Notes: generated by a model not told the origin, from the letters alone. DNA of 64,000 nucleotides from Streptomyces sp. A0958 (GCF_004795035.1 NZ_SSBK01000030.1:16111-80110); one strand, 5' to 3'; numbered from the stretch's first letter, positions 32,823 through 42,249 are shown. Numbers and translations: made by a program.

Positions 32823-34430
32823 ATGACTAGTCAGACCACCGTCGAAAAGGCTCCGCGGGACCCTCAGGGCCCCGGTCCCGCACCTGCCAAGGGGCTGCGC
32901 GGCCACCCCTGGCTGACGCTGTTCTCCGTGGCCATCGGCGTGATGATGGTCGCGCTCGACGGCACGATCGTCGCGATCGCCAACCCCGCCATCCAGCAGG
33001 ACCTCGGCGCCTCGCTCGCCGACGTCCAGTGGATCACCAACGGCTACATGCTCGCCCTCGCGGTCTCCCTGATCACCGCGGGCAAGCTCGGTGACCGCTT
33101 CGGCCACCGGCAGACCTTCCTCATAGGCGTCGTCGGCTTCGCCGCGGCATCGGGGGCCATCGGGCTCTCCAGCAGCGTCGCCCTCGTGATCACCTTCCGG
33201 GTGCTCCAGGGCCTCTTCGGTGCGCTGCTCATGCCGGCCGCGCTCGGCCTGCTGCGCGCCACCTTCCCGGCCGAGAAGCTGAACATGGCGATCGGCATCT
33301 GGGGCATGGTGATCGGCGCCTCGACCGCGGGCGGCCCGATCCTGGGTGGTGTGCTCGTGGAGCACGTCAGCTGGCAGTCCGTCTTCTTCATCAACGTGCC
33401 GGTCGGCGTGCTCGCCCTGGTGCTCGGCATCCTGATCCTCAAGGACCACCGCGCCGAGAACGCCCCGCGCTCCTTCGACTTCGCCGGCATCGTGCTGCTG
33501 TCCGGTGCGATGTTCTGCCTGATCTGGGCCCTGATCAAGGGCGCCGAGTGGGGCTGGGGCGACATCCAGACGATCGGCTTCCTGGTCGGCGCGGTCGTCC
33601 TGTTCCTCGCGTTCGCGCTGGTCGAGCAGCGCGTCAAGGAGCCGCTGGTCCCGCTGGCGATGTTCCGCTCGGTGCCGCTGTCCGCCGGCGCGGTCCTGAT
33701 GGTGCTGATGGCCTTCGCCTTCATGGGCGGTCTGTTCTTCGTCACCTTCTACCTGCAGAACGTGCACGGCATGAAGGCCGTCGACGCGGGTCTGCACCTG
33801 CTGCCGCTGACCGCGATGATGATCGTCGCCTCGCCGGTGGCGGGCGCCCTGATCACCAAGTTCGGCCCGCGCGTCCCGCTGGTGGGCGGCATGGTCTGCA
33901 CCGCCGTCGCCATGTTCGGCATGTCCCAGCTGACGGTCGGCACGAGCACGCTGACCATGTCGGTCTGGTTCGCCCTGCTCGGCCTGGGCCTCGCCCCCGT
34001 CATGGTCGGCGCCACCGAGGTCATCGTCGGCAACGCCCCGATGGAGCTCTCCGGCGTCGCCGGCGGCCTCCAGCAGGCCGCCATGCAGGTCGGTGGCAGC
34101 CTCGGTACGGCGGTGCTCGGCGCGATCATGGCCTCGCGCGTCGACGCCGAGCTGACGGACAACTGGAAGGCGGCGAAGCTTCCGCCGCTCTCTCCCGAGC
34201 AGCTGGGCCAGGCGTCCTCCGCGGTCAAGGTCGGCATGCCGCCCGTCACCAAGGAGACCCCGCCGGAGATCGCGGGCAAGATCGCGGGCGTCGCCCACGA
34301 CACGTTCGTCTCCGGCATGAGCACGGCGTTCATGGTCGCCGGCATCGTCGCGGTGATCGCCGCCCTCGTCGCCACGCTGACCAAGCGCGGCGAGAACGCG
34401 GAGGCGAGCGCGGGCGCCGGTCACATCTGA
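32823..34430 (+). CDS. DHA2-family (14-helix) MFS drug exporter
   Basis: This 535-residue membrane transporter belongs to the EmrB/QacA-like DHA2 family of proton-coupled exporters. Motif A is GKLGDRFGHRQTFLIG, motif C is GMVIGASTAGGPILGG and D1-like motif ALDGTIVAIANPAIQQDL lies in helix 1. About 14 hydrophobic segments are seen. The ATG at 32823 comes right after the TetR operators. The C-terminus is charged and cytoplasmic. Likely substrates are antibiotics or cationic compounds; the sequence does not tell which. A perfect 16-bp hairpin follows as terminator. Confidence 0.93.
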   Translation: MTSQTTVEKAPRDPQGPGPAPAKGLRGHPWLTLFSVAIGVMMVALDGTIVAIANPAIQQDLGASLADVQWITNGYMLALAVSLITAGKLGDRFGHRQTFLIGVVGFAAASGAIGLSSSVALVITFRVLQGLFGALLMPAALGLLRATFPAEKLNMAIGIWGMVIGASTAGGPILGGVLVEHVSWQSVFFINVPVGVLALVLGILILKDHRAENAPRSFDFAGIVLLSGAMFCLIWALIKGAEWGWGDIQTIGFLVGAVVLFLAFALVEQRVKEPLVPLAMFRSVPLSAGAVLMVLMAFAFMGGLFFVTFYLQNVHGMKAVDAGLHLLPLTAMMIVASPVAGALITKFGPRVPLVGGMVCTAVAMFGMSQLTVGTSTLTMSVWFALLGLGLAPVMVGATEVIVGNAPMELSGVAGGLQQAAMQVGGSLGTAVLGAIMASRVDAELTDNWKAAKLPPLSPEQLGQASSAVKVGMPPVTKETPPEIAGKIAGVAHDTFVSGMSTAFMVAGIVAVIAALVATLTKRGENAEASAGAGHI

Positions 34431-34475
34431 CCCCGGCGCCCCGGGCGTCACCCGGGCGTCAACACAGCGCGTACA

Positions 34476-34507
34476 ACAGCCCCGCCGGAACGTTCCGGCG
34501 GGGCTGT
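34476..34507 (+). terminator. Perfect 16-bp hairpin after the exporter gene
   Basis: ACAGCCCCGCCGGAAC (34476-34491) is followed at once by its exact complement GTTCCGGCGGGGCTGT (34492-34507). There is no T-run, as usual in Streptomyces. It lies 46 nt after the exporter stop. Confidence 0.85.
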
Positions 34508-34578
34508 CCCCTATCAGGGTGATCCAGGCCCCCGACCTCTTCCCGTAACGCTCCGTGACGACTCAGGGTGTCGGTGGA

Positions 34579-34661
34579 AGATCCACAGCGGCGATCCACA
34601 TCAGCGGCGATCCACATCGCAGTGGGCGATCCGCATCAGTGGTGATCCACACCAGAAGGTC
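34579..34661. repeat. Tandem GGCGATCCACATCAG-like repeats
   Basis: Five imperfect copies of about 16 bp (GATCCACA or GATCCGCA core preceded by GGC or GGT) stand in a row just upstream of the I36 inhibitor-like gene. Spacing is about 16-20 bp, which would place copies at irregular faces of the helix. They may be regulator sites for that gene or simple-sequence drift. Confidence 0.6.
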
Positions 34662-34684
34662 CACACCACGGGGGTTCATTTCAC

Positions 34685-35047
34685 ATGCGTACGACCGTTG
34701 TCGCGGCTGCCCTGGCCGCCACCGCCCTGTTCCCGCCCGCACCCGCCCAGGCCGCGCCCGTCAGGCTCGGGGACTGCGCGAGCGGGCAGCTCTGCCTCTG
34801 GGCGAAGCCCGACTTCACCGGCGCCCGGCAGACCCACGAGCTGTCCATCCTCGACATCGAGAGCTGTGTGCCGCTGAAGACCGGCACCACCGCCCAGGCA
34901 CTGGCCAACCGCACCGGCCGGCCCGTCACCACCTACCAGTCGGCCGAGTGCGCGGAGACCGGCGAGTTCGAGACGTACCCAGGCGGCGGCACCTGGCTGC
35001 CCCGCTCCCCGTACCAGGTACGCGCCTTCAAGGTCTGGGAGAACTGA
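34685..35047 (+). CDS. Secreted peptidase inhibitor family I36-like protein
   Basis: The 120-residue precursor has a signal peptide (basic start, VVAAALAATALFPPAPAQAA, cleavage near residue 24). The mature part is about 96 residues, with beta/gamma-crystallin-like features of the I36 (SMI-type) family: GDCASGQLCLWAKPDFTG and YQSAECAETGEFETYPGG. Four cysteines can make two disulfides. Streptomyces I36 members inhibit metalloproteases such as griselysin; direct activity is not shown here. It is convergent with aceE, with a hairpin between them. Confidence 0.85.
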   Translation: MRTTVVAAALAATALFPPAPAQAAPVRLGDCASGQLCLWAKPDFTGARQTHELSILDIESCVPLKTGTTAQALANRTGRPVTTYQSAECAETGEFETYPGGGTWLPRSPYQVRAFKVWEN

Positions 35048-35062
35048 GCGTCCGGACACGCC

Positions 35063-35100
35063 GCAGGGCGGCGGCGCCCTTCCGGGCCCCGCCGCCCCGC
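35063..35100. terminator. GC-rich hairpin between I36 and aceE
   Basis: GCAGGGCGGCGG (starting 35063) pairs imperfectly with CCGCCGCCCCGC (ending 35100) around a GCCC-TTCC-GGGC core. It lies between convergent stops and probably ends both transcripts. Confidence 0.65.
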
Positions 35101-35115
35101 ACCGGTCCTCACGTC

Positions 35116-37857
35116 CTACGCGTCGCCGCCCGCGGCCCCCGGATCGGCCGAGGCCACCTCCAGCAGGTCGTAGCGGTCGACGGCCGTCTTCAGCACCGAA
35201 CGGTCGACCTTCCCGTCCTTCGCCAGCTCGGTGAGCACCGCGAGCACGATCGACTGCGCGTCGATGTGGAAGAACCGCCGGGCCGCACCCCGCGTGTCCG
35301 CGAAACCGAACCCGTCCGCACCCAGCGACTGGTACGCCCCGGGCACCCAGCGCGCGATCTGGTCCGGCACCGACCGCATCCAGTCCGACACCGCCACGAA
35401 CGGCCCCTCGGCCCCGGACAGCTTGCGCGTCACATACGGCACGCGCTGCTCCTCCTCCGGGTGCAGCAGGTTGTACCGCTCCACGTCCACGGCCTCGCGC
35501 CGCAGCTCGTTCCAGGAGGTCGCCGACCAGACGTCCGCCCTCACGTTCCACTCGTCGGCGAGGATGCGCTGCGCCTCGACGGCCCAGGGGACCGCCACAC
35601 CGGACGCCATGATCTGGGCCGGGATCTGGCCCTTCTCGCCACTGCTGTAGCGGTAGACGCCCTTCAGGATGCCCTCGACGTCCACATCGGCGGGCTCGGC
35701 CGGGTGCTGGATCGGCTCGTTGTAGACGGTGAGGTAGTAGAAGACGTCCTCGTTCTCCTCGGGCGTCCCGCCGTACATCCGGCGCAGACCGTCCTTGACG
35801 ATGTGCGCGATCTCGTACCCGAACGCCGGGTCGTACGCCACACAGCCCGGGTTGGTCGAGGCCAGCAGCTGCGAGTGCCCGTCGGCGTGCTGAAGGCCCT
35901 CACCGGTCAGCGTCGTACGGCCGGCGGTGGCGCCCAGCACGAAGCCGCGCGCGAGCTGGTCGGCCATCTGCCAGAACTGGTCACCGGTGCGCTGGAACCC
36001 GAACATCGAGTAGAAGACGTACACCGGGATCAGCGGCTCGCCGTGCGTCGCGTACGCCGAACCCGCGGCGATCAGCGAGGCCGTGCAGCCCGCCTCCGAG
36101 ATGCCGTCGTGCAGCATCTGCCCGGTCGGCGACTCCTTGTACGCGAGCAGCAGATCGCGGTCCACCGACTCGTACTGCTGACCGAGCGGGTTGTAGATCT
36201 TCGCGCTCGGGAAGAACGCGTCCATACCGAAGGTGCGGTACTCGTCGGGCGCGATCAGCACGAAACGCTTGCCGATCTCCTTGTCCCGCATGAGGTCCTT
36301 CAGGATGCGGACGAACGCCATGGTGGTGGCGATCGACTGCTGACCCGAACCCTTCTTCGCCGCCGCGTACGTCTTGTCCTCGGGCAGGTTCAGCGGCTTC
36401 GCGCGCACCACACGGGTCGGGACGTAACCGCCCAGGCCCTTGCGGCGGTCGTGCATGTACTGGATCTCCTCCGAGTCGCGGCCCGGGTGGTAGTACGGCG
36501 GGTTGCCGTCCTCCAGTTCCTTGTCCGCGATCGGGATGTGCAGCCGGTCCCGGAACCGCTTCAGGTCCTCGGCGGTCAGCTTCTTCATCTGGTGGGTCGC
36601 GTTGCGACCCTCGAAGTTCGGCCCGAGGGTCCAGCCCTTGACCGTCTGCGCCAGGATCACCGTCGGCTGGCCCTTGTGGGCCTTGGCCGCCGCGTACGCC
36701 GCGTAGACCTTGCGGTGGTCGTGACCGCCGCGCCCCAGGTGCAGGATCTGCTGGTCGGTCATGTCCTTGACCATCTCGCGCAGCCGCGGATCGTCCCCGA
36801 AGAAGTGCTCCCGGATGTACGCGCCCGTCTCCGTCGCGTACGTCTGGAACTGCCCGTCCGGCGTCGTGTTCAGCCTGTTGACCAGGATGCCAGTGCGGTC
36901 CTGCGCCAGCAGCGGGTCCCAGGAGCGGTCCCAGACCAGCTTGATCACGTTCCAGCCGGCGCCCCGGAACTGCGACTCCAGCTCCTGGATGACCTTGCCG
37001 TTGCCGCGCACCGGGCCGTCGAGGCGCTGGAGGTTGCAGTTGACGACGAAGGTCAGGTTGTCCAGGCCCTCACGGGCGGCGATGGACAGCTGGCCCAGCG
37101 ACTCCGGCTCGTCCATCTCGCCGTCGCCGAGGTAGGCCCAGACATGCGAGTTCGACGTGTCGGCGAGGCCGCGCGCCTCCATGTAGCGGTTCATCCGCGC
37201 CTGGTAGATCGCGCCGAGCGGGCCGAGACCCATCGACACCGTCGGGAACTCCCAGAAGTCCGGCATCAGCCGCGGGTGCGGGTAGCTGGACAGCCCGTTC
37301 GGCGCCTTCGACTTCTCCTGGCGGAACGCGTCGAGCTGCGCCTCACTCAGCCGGTCCAGCAGGAACGCGCGGGCGTAGATCCCGGGGGAGGCGTGCCCCT
37401 GGAAGAAGATCTGGTCACCGCCCAGACCGTCGTCCTTGCCGCGGAAGAAGTGGTTGAAACCCACGTCGTACAGCGAGGCGGAGGAGGCGAACGTGGCGAT
37501 GTGCCCGCCCACGCCGATCCCCGGACGCTGGGCGCGCGAGACCATCACGGCCGCGTTCCAGCGGGTCGCGTTGAGGATCTTGCGTTCGATCTCCTCGTCG
37601 CCGGGGAAGAACGGCTCGTCCTTCGTGGCGATCGTGTTCACGTAGTCCGTGCTGCGCATCTCCGGCACGGCGACACGCTTCTCGCGCGCGCGCTCGATGA
37701 GCCGGAGCATGAGGTAACGGGCCCGTTCACGGCCTCGCTCGTCGACGGCGGCGTCGAGGGAGTCGAGCCATTCCTGGGTCTCTTCGGGATCGAAATCCGG
37801 GACCTGACTCGGAAGGCCGCCAATGATGATCGGGTTGCGATCTGATCCGGAAGCCAC
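35116..37857 (-). CDS. aceE: Pyruvate dehydrogenase E1 (homodimeric type)
   Basis: The 913-residue thiamine-diphosphate enzyme decarboxylates pyruvate and passes the acetyl group to E2 lipoyl. The ThDP/Mg motif begins YLGDGEMDEPESLGQ (near 268) and ends NLTFVVNCNLQRLDG; active-site features include GHASPGIYARAFL near 170 and GEGLQHADGHSQLLA near 650. Length (about 900) is that of homodimeric E1. No E2 or E3 gene lies beside it. It is preceded by a 528-nt region shared with the divergent DUF3052 gene, a likely place for its regulation. Confidence 0.96.
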   Translation of the reverse strand: MASGSDRNPIIIGGLPSQVPDFDPEETQEWLDSLDAAVDERGRERARYLMLRLIERAREKRVAVPEMRSTDYVNTIATKDEPFFPGDEEIERKILNATRWNAAVMVSRAQRPGIGVGGHIATFASSASLYDVGFNHFFRGKDDGLGGDQIFFQGHASPGIYARAFLLDRLSEAQLDAFRQEKSKAPNGLSSYPHPRLMPDFWEFPTVSMGLGPLGAIYQARMNRYMEARGLADTSNSHVWAYLGDGEMDEPESLGQLSIAAREGLDNLTFVVNCNLQRLDGPVRGNGKVIQELESQFRGAGWNVIKLVWDRSWDPLLAQDRTGILVNRLNTTPDGQFQTYATETGAYIREHFFGDDPRLREMVKDMTDQQILHLGRGGHDHRKVYAAYAAAKAHKGQPTVILAQTVKGWTLGPNFEGRNATHQMKKLTAEDLKRFRDRLHIPIADKELEDGNPPYYHPGRDSEEIQYMHDRRKGLGGYVPTRVVRAKPLNLPEDKTYAAAKKGSGQQSIATTMAFVRILKDLMRDKEIGKRFVLIAPDEYRTFGMDAFFPSAKIYNPLGQQYESVDRDLLLAYKESPTGQMLHDGISEAGCTASLIAAGSAYATHGEPLIPVYVFYSMFGFQRTGDQFWQMADQLARGFVLGATAGRTTLTGEGLQHADGHSQLLASTNPGCVAYDPAFGYEIAHIVKDGLRRMYGGTPEENEDVFYYLTVYNEPIQHPAEPADVDVEGILKGVYRYSSGEKGQIPAQIMASGVAVPWAVEAQRILADEWNVRADVWSATSWNELRREAVDVERYNLLHPEEEQRVPYVTRKLSGAEGPFVAVSDWMRSVPDQIARWVPGAYQSLGADGFGFADTRGAARRFFHIDAQSIVLAVLTELAKDGKVDRSVLKTAVDRYDLLEVASADPGAAGGDA

Positions 37858-38385
37858 GCTGTTCCTTCGCTGTTCGGTGCTGCGCTTCGGGGCCTGTCAC
37901 GGGAGTCTGCCCCCGGGCATGAGCATGTGTACGCATCCCCATCGTGTACCGCCGGCACGCGTACGTCATCTCTACCGAGAGGTAACCGCCGACGCGCCCG
38001 ACCCGTCCGCGCCGAGGCGGATGGACGGCCGCTGATTGGGTATCGGTGCAGGCAGAGGGTGTCGGACAGGATGGGGCAGGCAGGATGGTCTGGGCCGAAC
38101 CGCAACCATACGCCCAAGGCGTCCAAGTGTTCCCAAACGCTGCTCGGCTCCGAATGCCGGACCGAAACGGCATAAGCTGTCCAAGGACGTAAAGGGAACG
38201 GAGGAGGACGCGGGCTCCCGCAGGGGGCCGCCGACAGGGCGGCGACGTGGCATGAAACGTCACCGTTTAGGCGGTCTCGCACGCTGGGTACTTGCGCGAT
38301 CCGCCGCTCCCGTGTGGACTACGGCCAACGCCCCGCGCACGCGCGTGGCTGAAGCATTTTCCGAAACATGATCAGGAGGCAACCC
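37858..38385. other. 528-nt intergenic region between divergent aceE and DUF3052 gene
   Basis: This gap must contain the promoters of both flanking genes. I see no convincing coding frame; a 39-codon frame at 38251-38370 (starting MKRHRLGGLAR) has no ribosome site. AGGAGG at 38374-38379 belongs to the DUF3052 gene. GAACGGAGGAGGAC near 38198 is purine-rich and could be another ribosome site or chance. No hairpin of note was found by eye. Confidence 0.5.
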
Positions 38386-38823
38386 GTGAGCGCGACCGCG
38401 GACCACGCGGAGGAGCGGACCAACCCGGCGGCACGCCTGGGGTTCGAGCCCGGACAGGTGGTCCAGGAGATCGGCTACGACGACGACGTCGAGCTGGAGC
38501 TCCGTGAGGGCATTGAGGCCACTATCGGCCAGGAACTCGTCGACGAGGAATACGACGACGTCGCGGACGTCGTCCTGCTCTGGTTCCGTGACGAGGACGG
38601 CGACCTTACGGACGCGCTGGTGGATGCCATCGGTCTGCTCGAGGACGGCGGTGTGGTCTGGCTGATGACGCCGAAGACCGGCCGTGACGGATACGTCGAG
38701 CCGAGCGACATCAACGAGGCCGCCCAGACCGCCGGTCTCGCCCAGACCAAGAGCGTCAACGCGGGCAAGGACTGGTCGGGAAGCCGGCTCGGGACGCCGA
38801 AAGCGGCCAAAGCCAAGCGCTGA
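38386..38823 (+). CDS. DUF3052 family protein
   Basis: This 145-residue acidic protein belongs to DUF3052, a small actinobacterial family without known function. Typical stretches are GFEPGQVVQEIGYDDDVE, DVADVVLLWFRDEDGDLT and GVVWLMTPKTGRDGYV, followed by AGLAQTKSVNAGKDW and a basic C-terminus KAAKAKR. The GTG at 38386 is chosen because AGGAGG stands 6 nt upstream; an ATG at 38368 has no ribosome site. It is usually next to aceE and an AhpE-like peroxiredoxin, as here. Confidence 0.87.
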   Translation: MSATADHAEERTNPAARLGFEPGQVVQEIGYDDDVELELREGIEATIGQELVDEEYDDVADVVLLWFRDEDGDLTDALVDAIGLLEDGGVVWLMTPKTGRDGYVEPSDINEAAQTAGLAQTKSVNAGKDWSGSRLGTPKAAKAKR

Positions 38824-39022
38824 CCCCCATCGACCCTGAAGGCCCCCGACAGGCACCGCGCCGGCCGGGGGCCTTCGTACGCCCGGGCCCGCTCCCGTCG
38901 GGCTCGACCCGGACGCCGGCGGGAGGCTTCCACGGGTGCCGCGCAGGCGCCCGCGCCCTCTGCGTAGGGTGGGGGCCACCCGGACAGCCCAGCCCGGTGA
39001 CGTAGCGAAGGGACGCGTTTTC

Positions 39023-39481
39023 ATGGCGATCGAGGTCGGCACCAAGGCCCCGGATTTCGAGCTGAAGGACAACCACGGCCGGACCGTGAAGCTCTCCGAT
39101 TTCCAGGGTGAGAAGAACGTGGTGCTGCTGTTCTACCCGTTCGCCTTCACCGGCGTCTGCACGGGCGAGCTGTGCGCGCTCCGCGACGAGCTGCCCACGT
39201 TCGAGAACGACGACACGCAGCTGCTGGCCGTCTCCAACGACTCCATCCACACCCTGCGCGTCTTCGCCGAGCAGGAGGGCCTGGAGTACCCGCTCCTGTC
39301 CGACTTCTGGCCGCACGGCGAGACCTCGCGGGCCTACGGTGTCTTCGACGAGGAGAAGGGCTGCGCGGTGCGCGGCACCTTCATCATCGACAAGGAGGGC
39401 GTGGTGCGCTGGACGGTCGTCAACGGCCTGCCCGACGCGCGCGACCTCAACGACTACATCAAGGCGCTCGGCGCCCTCTGA
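39023..39481 (+). CDS. AhpE-type peroxiredoxin
   Basis: The 152-residue thiol peroxidase has the peroxidatic Cys in FAFTGVCTGELCALRDEL (near residue 46), flanked by the conserved Thr and Pro of PFAFT, and Arg in the later AVRGTFIID. A second Cys five residues after the first, and one in EEKGCAV, may form the resolving bond. The arrangement fits 1-Cys or atypical AhpE proteins that reduce organic peroxides and peroxynitrite. The ATG at 39023 gives the standard N-terminus. Confidence 0.92.
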   Translation: MAIEVGTKAPDFELKDNHGRTVKLSDFQGEKNVVLLFYPFAFTGVCTGELCALRDELPTFENDDTQLLAVSNDSIHTLRVFAEQEGLEYPLLSDFWPHGETSRAYGVFDEEKGCAVRGTFIIDKEGVVRWTVVNGLPDARDLNDYIKALGAL

Positions 39482-39630
39482 TCCGGCTTCGGGTGGATCA
39501 TCCGGCGACCCAGGCCCGAAAGCCTGCTCAGGCCGGGAACCGGTCACTAGTATCCACTCGTTGATCCGATGCCAACACGACGTGGAGGCGCCGGCACCGG
39601 CCGGCCCCCAAGAAACCAATGGGAGGACTC

Positions 39631-40206
39631 GTGGGAGTCAGCCTCAGCAAGGGCGGCAACGTCTCGCTGACCAAGGCCGCGCCCAACCTGACCGCGGTCA
39701 TCGTGGGTCTGGGCTGGGACGCCCGTACCACCACCGGCGGAGACTTCGACCTCGACGCCAGCGCCCTGCTGACGAACGCCGAGGGCAAGGTCGCCAACGA
39801 CGGGAACTTCGTCTTCTTCAACAACCTCAAGAGCCCCGACGGCTCCGTCGAGCACACCGGTGACAACCTCACCGGTGAGGGCGAGGGCGACGACGAGGTC
39901 ATCAACGTCAACCTGGCCACCGTCCCGGCCGACGTCGACAAGATCGTCTTCCCGGTCTCGATCTACGAGGCCGAGACCCGCCAGCAGAGCTTCGGCCAGG
40001 TGCGCAACGCGTACATCCGCGTCGTCAACCAGGCCGACAACAGCGAGCTCGCGCGCTACGACCTGTCCGAGGACGCCTCGACCGAGACCGCCATGGTCTT
40101 CGGCGAGCTGTACCGCAACGGCGCGGAGTGGAAGTTCCGTGCCATCGGCCAGGGCTACGCCTCCGGTCTGCGCGGTATCGCGCAGGACTTCGGCGTCAAC
40201 GTCTAG
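39631..40206 (+). CDS. terD: TerD family protein
   Basis: The 191-residue calcium-binding stress protein begins GVSLSKGGNVSLTKAAPNL and has the family calcium-site motifs DFDLDASALL and NLTGEGEGDDEVIN, and the C-terminal YASGLRGIAQDFGVNV. TerD proteins bind Ca and are linked to tellurite, phage and colicin resistance; in Streptomyces they affect growth and differentiation. The GTG at 39631 follows GGGAGGACTC; an ATG at 39619 would precede its own Shine-Dalgarno. A near-identical paralogue follows 113 nt later. Confidence 0.93.
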   Translation: MGVSLSKGGNVSLTKAAPNLTAVIVGLGWDARTTTGGDFDLDASALLTNAEGKVANDGNFVFFNNLKSPDGSVEHTGDNLTGEGEGDDEVINVNLATVPADVDKIVFPVSIYEAETRQQSFGQVRNAYIRVVNQADNSELARYDLSEDASTETAMVFGELYRNGAEWKFRAIGQGYASGLRGIAQDFGVNV

Positions 40207-40319
40207 ACCGCTGAACGGGGCCGCGCGGTCCCGGCCATCAGCATTTCCGTCCGGCGCCGCACGACGTGCGGCGCCGGACGCGCTCAACACACGGTTCATC
40301 GACTCGGGGAGGACACACC

Positions 40320-40895
40320 ATGGGCGTCACGCTCGCCAAGGGAGGCAATGTCTCCCTCTCCAAGGCCGCACCCAATCTCACCCAGGTGCTGGTCGGCCTC
40401 GGCTGGGACGCACGATCCACGACGGGGGCCGACTTCGACCTCGACGCCAGCGCACTGCTGTGCCAGTCGGGCCGGGTGCTCGGCGACGAGTGGTTCGTGT
40501 TCTACAACAACCTCACGAGCCCCGACGGTTCCGTGGAGCACACCGGTGACAACCTCACGGGTGAGGGCGAGGGCGACGACGAGTCGATCATCGTGAACCT
40601 CACGCAGGTCCCGGCCCATTGCGACAAGATCGTCTTCCCGGTCTCCATCCACGAGGCCGACAACCGCGGTCAGACGTTCGGCCAGGTCAGCAATGCGTTC
40701 ATCCGCGTCGTCAATCAGGCGGACGGCCAGGAACTCGCGCGTTACGACCTCACCGAGGACGCCTCCACGGAGACCGCGATGATCTTCGGCGAGCTCTACC
40801 GCTACAACGGCGAGTGGAAGTTCCGTGCAGTTGGTCAGGGGTACGCATCGGGGCTGCGCGGCATCGCTCTAGACTTCGGGGTCAACGTTTCGTAA
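40320..40895 (+). CDS. terD: TerD family protein, second copy
   Basis: This 191-residue paralogue of the preceding gene shares nearly every motif: GVTLAKGGNVSLSKAAPNL, DFDLDASALL, NLTGEGEGDDESII and YASGLRGIALDFGVNV. It differs by having cysteines in SALLCQSGR and VPAHCDKIV. It was probably made by tandem duplication. The ATG at 40320 follows GGGGAGGACACACC. TerC follows 70 nt later on the same strand, so the three genes likely form one operon. Confidence 0.93.
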   Translation: MGVTLAKGGNVSLSKAAPNLTQVLVGLGWDARSTTGADFDLDASALLCQSGRVLGDEWFVFYNNLTSPDGSVEHTGDNLTGEGEGDDESIIVNLTQVPAHCDKIVFPVSIHEADNRGQTFGQVSNAFIRVVNQADGQELARYDLTEDASTETAMIFGELYRYNGEWKFRAVGQGYASGLRGIALDFGVNVS

Positions 40896-40965
40896 AGCCG
40901 CGCACGGCGCGGGGGAGCCCCGTACACGTCGGGGGAGACCCGTTACATACACGATGGGGTAGCCA

Positions 40966-42093
40966 GTGCTTCTGAAAACCTTCGGGTGGTCGCTCGTGAT
41001 CACCGCGATCGGCCTAGTGGCCGCGTGGTTCTACGGGGGGTGGGAAGCCTTCGGAGTGGTGGCGATCCTCTCCGTCCTGGAGATCTCGCTGTCGTTCGAC
41101 AACGCGGTGGTCAATGCCGGAATCCTGAAGAAGATGTCCGCCTTCTGGCAGAAGATCTTCCTCACGGTCGGCGTGCTCATCGCGGTCTTCGGCATGCGGC
41201 TGGTCTTCCCCGTCGTGATCGTCGCCATCACCGCCAAGCTGAATCCGATCGACGCCATCGATCTCTCCTTCAACGACGCGGACCGCTACAAGGAACTGGT
41301 CACGGACGCCCACCCGGCGATCGCCGCCTTCGGTGGCATGTTCCTGCTCATGATCTTCCTCGACTTCATCTTCGAGGACCGTGACATCCAGTGGCTGCGC
41401 TGGATCGAGCGCCCGCTCGCCAAGCTCGGCAAGATCGACATGCTGTCGGTCTGCATCGCGCTCATCGTCCTGCTGATCACCGCCCTCACCTTCGCCACCA
41501 GCGCCCACCAGCACGGCGGCGGGCACGCGGACAAGGCGGAGACCGTCCTGCTCGCCGGCGTCGCCGGTCTGATCACGTACCTCATCGTCGGCGGACTATC
41601 CGGCTACTTCGAGGAAAGGCTCGAAGACGAGGAGGAGCGCGAGCACGAGGAGGAGGAAGAGGCCAAGCGGAGCGGCAAGAAGATCTCCGCGGTCGCCCTC
41701 TCCGGCAAGGCCGCGTTCTTCATGTTCCTCTACCTGGAAGTGCTCGACGCGTCCTTCTCGTTCGACGGCGTGATCGGCGCCTTCGCCATCACCAACGAGA
41801 TCGTGCTGATGGCGCTCGGCCTCGGCATCGGCGCCATGTACGTCCGTTCGCTCACGGTCTACCTGGTCCGCCAGGGCACCCTGGACGACTACGTGTACCT
41901 GGAGCACGGCGCGCACTACGCGATCGGCGCGCTGTCGGTCATCCTGCTCGTCACCATCCAGTACGAGATCAACGAGATCATCACCGGCCTCGTCGGCGTC
42001 GTCCTGATCGCCTGGTCCTTCTGGTCCTCGGTCCGCCGCAACAAGGCGCTGGAGGCGGAGGAAGGACAGAGCGAAGTCACCGCCGGGGTGTGA
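40966..42093 (+). CDS. terC: TerC-type integral membrane protein
   Basis: The 375-residue membrane protein belongs to the TerC family, thought to export metal ions such as Mn and to bring TerD-type proteins to the membrane. It has about nine hydrophobic helices and the conserved acidic ion-path motifs EISLSFDNAVVNAGIL (near residue 40) and LDASFSFDGVIGAFAITNEI (near 255). A long acidic loop (EDEEEREHEEEEEAK) interrupts the helices. It starts at a GTG and is the third gene of the TerD-TerD-TerC run. Confidence 0.93.
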   Translation: MLLKTFGWSLVITAIGLVAAWFYGGWEAFGVVAILSVLEISLSFDNAVVNAGILKKMSAFWQKIFLTVGVLIAVFGMRLVFPVVIVAITAKLNPIDAIDLSFNDADRYKELVTDAHPAIAAFGGMFLLMIFLDFIFEDRDIQWLRWIERPLAKLGKIDMLSVCIALIVLLITALTFATSAHQHGGGHADKAETVLLAGVAGLITYLIVGGLSGYFEERLEDEEEREHEEEEEAKRSGKKISAVALSGKAAFFMFLYLEVLDASFSFDGVIGAFAITNEIVLMALGLGIGAMYVRSLTVYLVRQGTLDDYVYLEHGAHYAIGALSVILLVTIQYEINEIITGLVGVVLIAWSFWSSVRRNKALEAEEGQSEVTAGV

Positions 42094-42249
42094 CCCGGTA
42101 GCGATTGAGGGAACGCTCTGAGCGGGGCGGCTCGTACGGTGGCGGCTCCGGGTAAGGCCCGGAGGCGGCCCGGAGCCGCCCCGCAGTGGTGCGTGCGTCG
42201 CGTGCGCCGCGTGCGACGGCTGGAGCAGGACCGAGAGGTGGGGGTCGGG

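Noticed and set aside
34555..37845. 1096-codon frame on the + strand opposite aceE
   Set aside because: It is the antisense of aceE with Arg/Val/Leu-rich nonsense composition; aceE on the minus strand has all family motifs.
38251..38370. 39-codon frame before the DUF3052 gene
   Set aside because: No ribosome site, no homologue recognised, composition like noncoding high-GC DNA.
38368..38385. ATG start at 38368 for the DUF3052 gene
   Set aside because: The strong AGGAGG lies after it and 6 nt before the GTG at 38386, so the GTG is the start.
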